Below are positions 4,497 through 5,362 of a stretch of DNA of 5,362 nucleotides, piece after piece. Both the position numbers and the translations under genes were made by a program. The stretch is from Candidatus Odinarchaeota archaeon (GTDB lineage Archaea > Asgardarchaeota > JAGGXT01): NCBI GenBank assembly GCA_021162905.1, contig JAGGXT010000264.1, forward strand, positions 1-5,362. Reading direction: 5' to 3'. Position 1 is the stretch's first letter; each line of letters starts with the position of its first letter. The notes under the pieces are model-generated. The model saw only the letters and a list, made by a program, of their open reading frames with translations, made no database searches and was not told the DNA's origin.

Positions 4497-5337
4497 AGAT
4501 AGGTTGATACACATATCAAATTTAATTTTAGAAAAAATTTACCAAAATAAGATTATTGCCATTGCGGCAATGGAATTATCAATGCTAATTCCAACTAAGA
4601 AGTTTTTAGCAATATTTCTCGTAATGCTTTTTCCAGTCATTGTAGCTAGCTATCCCTCGATTGATAATTTGAATAAAATACCGATTACTGAATTTGTACG
4701 TTACTTTGAAAAGGATATTGGCAATATTATACTATCATATTGGGTTGGTTTGCCTGGACAGATAATCGCTATTATGATTGCAAGCGAATTTATAGCAGGA
4801 GAACTGGATAAGGAAACTCTTAAGCTGCTATTTACTAAACCAATGAGGAAAATTGATATAATTCTCGGGAAGTTGATAGCATTTATAATTTTAATGCTAA
4901 CTGTTATGATTCCTGTTCTACTAATTAGGACTTCAGCTTTTATATTAATTTTTAACAAGGGATATGATGAGCTAGTTGCAATTTTATCCTCTTCTTTCTG
5001 GTGGGGATTGGGCATAATTATGCTTGGATTGATATTCATATCATCACTAGGAATTTTAATCTCATCCTTGATGAAAAAACCACTCTATGCGGCGTTAGCA
5101 GCAATAATTTTCTTAGTTGGTATACAATTATTCATAGGGTTAATTCCATTCATTTCTGATCCAACGAGATACACTTTCACATATCAGATGGGAGTAATAC
5201 TCGAGGAGGTTTACTATTTAAGTGATTCCAACCTTTACAGAGGAGACCCCTTATTATCACTTACATTCTTTGTAACCGCAACAATTATAGATTTAATCAT
5301 AGCTGAAATAGCCCTCATAAGAAAGGAGGTGCCATAA
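4453..5337 (+). CDS. ABC-2-type transporter permease, six membrane helices
   Basis: The membrane subunit of the ABC exporter. From ATG 4453 (294 residues) six hydrophobic segments can be seen: about 50-67, 92-111, 135-167, 183-205, 210-233 and 266-288, the arrangement of ABC-2 permeases. The N-terminal segment KIIAIAAMELSMLIPTKKF precedes helix 1 as an amphipathic interface helix. The loop after helix 2, EFIAGELDKETLKLL then TKPMRKIDIILGKL (about 112-141), is the coupling-helix motif that contacts the ATPase. An outside loop of about 24 residues separates helices 1 and 2. The start is uncertain: TTG 4450, ATG 4453 or TTG 4504, and the first 30 residues overlap the ATPase frame or its immediate flank and look less conserved. 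The 44-bp overlap from ATG 4453 implies coupled translation. A gene directly downstream may encode a second permease subunit. Confidence 0.88.
   Translation: MHWGLRPLAKNLSFKDRLIHISNLILEKIYQNKIIAIAAMELSMLIPTKKFLAIFLVMLFPVIVASYPSIDNLNKIPITEFVRYFEKDIGNIILSYWVGLPGQIIAIMIASEFIAGELDKETLKLLFTKPMRKIDIILGKLIAFIILMLTVMIPVLLIRTSAFILIFNKGYDELVAILSSSFWWGLGIIMLGLIFISSLGILISSLMKKPLYAALAAIIFLVGIQLFIGLIPFISDPTRYTFTYQMGVILEEVYYLSDSNLYRGDPLLSLTFFVTATIIDLIIAEIALIRKEVP
5325..5331 (+). promoter_or_regulatory. Strong Shine-Dalgarno site inside the permease 3' end
   Basis: GGAGGTG lies within the last codons of the permease and 6 bases before TTG 5338. It is the best ribosome site in the window and makes the downstream TTG a credible start codon. 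Confidence 0.6.
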
Positions 5338-5362
5338 TTGAAAAACAAGGTTATCCTAATAA
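5338..5362 (+). CDS. Start of a third operon gene, cut by the right edge
   Basis: Directly after the permease stop, TTG 5338 opens a frame reading MKNKVILI to the edge. A GGAGGTG ribosome site sits 6 bases upstream, and there is no gap to the permease, so it is the next gene of the transporter operon. The few residues, a basic start followed by hydrophobic ones, would suit either a second membrane subunit or an exported protein, but eight residues cannot decide. Confidence 0.6.

Noticed and set aside
4701..5039. A minus-strand open frame inside the permease gene
   Set aside because: It is a low-complexity Ile/Ser-rich mirror of the membrane-helix codons on the plus strand.

Overview
The window looks like chromosomal DNA of a thermophilic archaeon, most likely a member of the Thermoproteota (Crenarchaeota) with an AT-rich genome. 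Four things point this way: a PaREP1/PaREP8-type protein, a family typical of Crenarchaeota; AT-rich DNA with heavy use of AGA/AGG and ATA codons; Shine-Dalgarno sites of the archaeal type (GGTG, GGTGATC, GGAGGTG) before several genes, two of which start with TTG; and TATA-like boxes about 25-30 bp before likely transcript starts elsewhere. I cannot name the genus.

Layout. Positions 1-316 are mostly non-coding. They hold a possible leaderless minus-strand gene that runs off the left edge (1-77), a perfect 20-bp dyad (129-148), a second hairpin (153-172) and a promoter reading right. Positions 317-1144 encode a NagD-like (HAD class IIA) phosphatase-fold protein whose catalytic DxD motif reads D-V-E. 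After a gap of about 180 bp comes a two-gene unit: an unrecognised 141-residue protein (1325-1750) followed 9 bp later by a PaREP1/PaREP8-family protein (1760-2320). After 89 bp with several TATA-like boxes comes a P-loop ATPase of the AAA/STAND archaeal type (2410-3432). From 3528 to the right edge there is an ABC-2-type transporter operon: ATPase, six-helix permease overlapping it by 44 bp, and the first codons of a third gene that starts directly after the permease stop.

How the genes fit together. Only two groups are supported as operons by spacing: 1325-2320, and 3528 to the edge. The transporter genes plainly work together, with the ATPase driving a membrane export channel of unknown substrate. 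The phosphatase-like gene and the P-loop ATPase each seem to have their own promoter. I see no clearly new system. The best leads are the altered HAD active site, the tight pair of unknown protein plus PaREP1 protein beside an orphan P-loop ATPase, and the 20-bp dyad between the divergent starts. All plus-strand genes are intact apart from the one cut by the right edge; no transposon, CRISPR array, rRNA or tRNA was seen.
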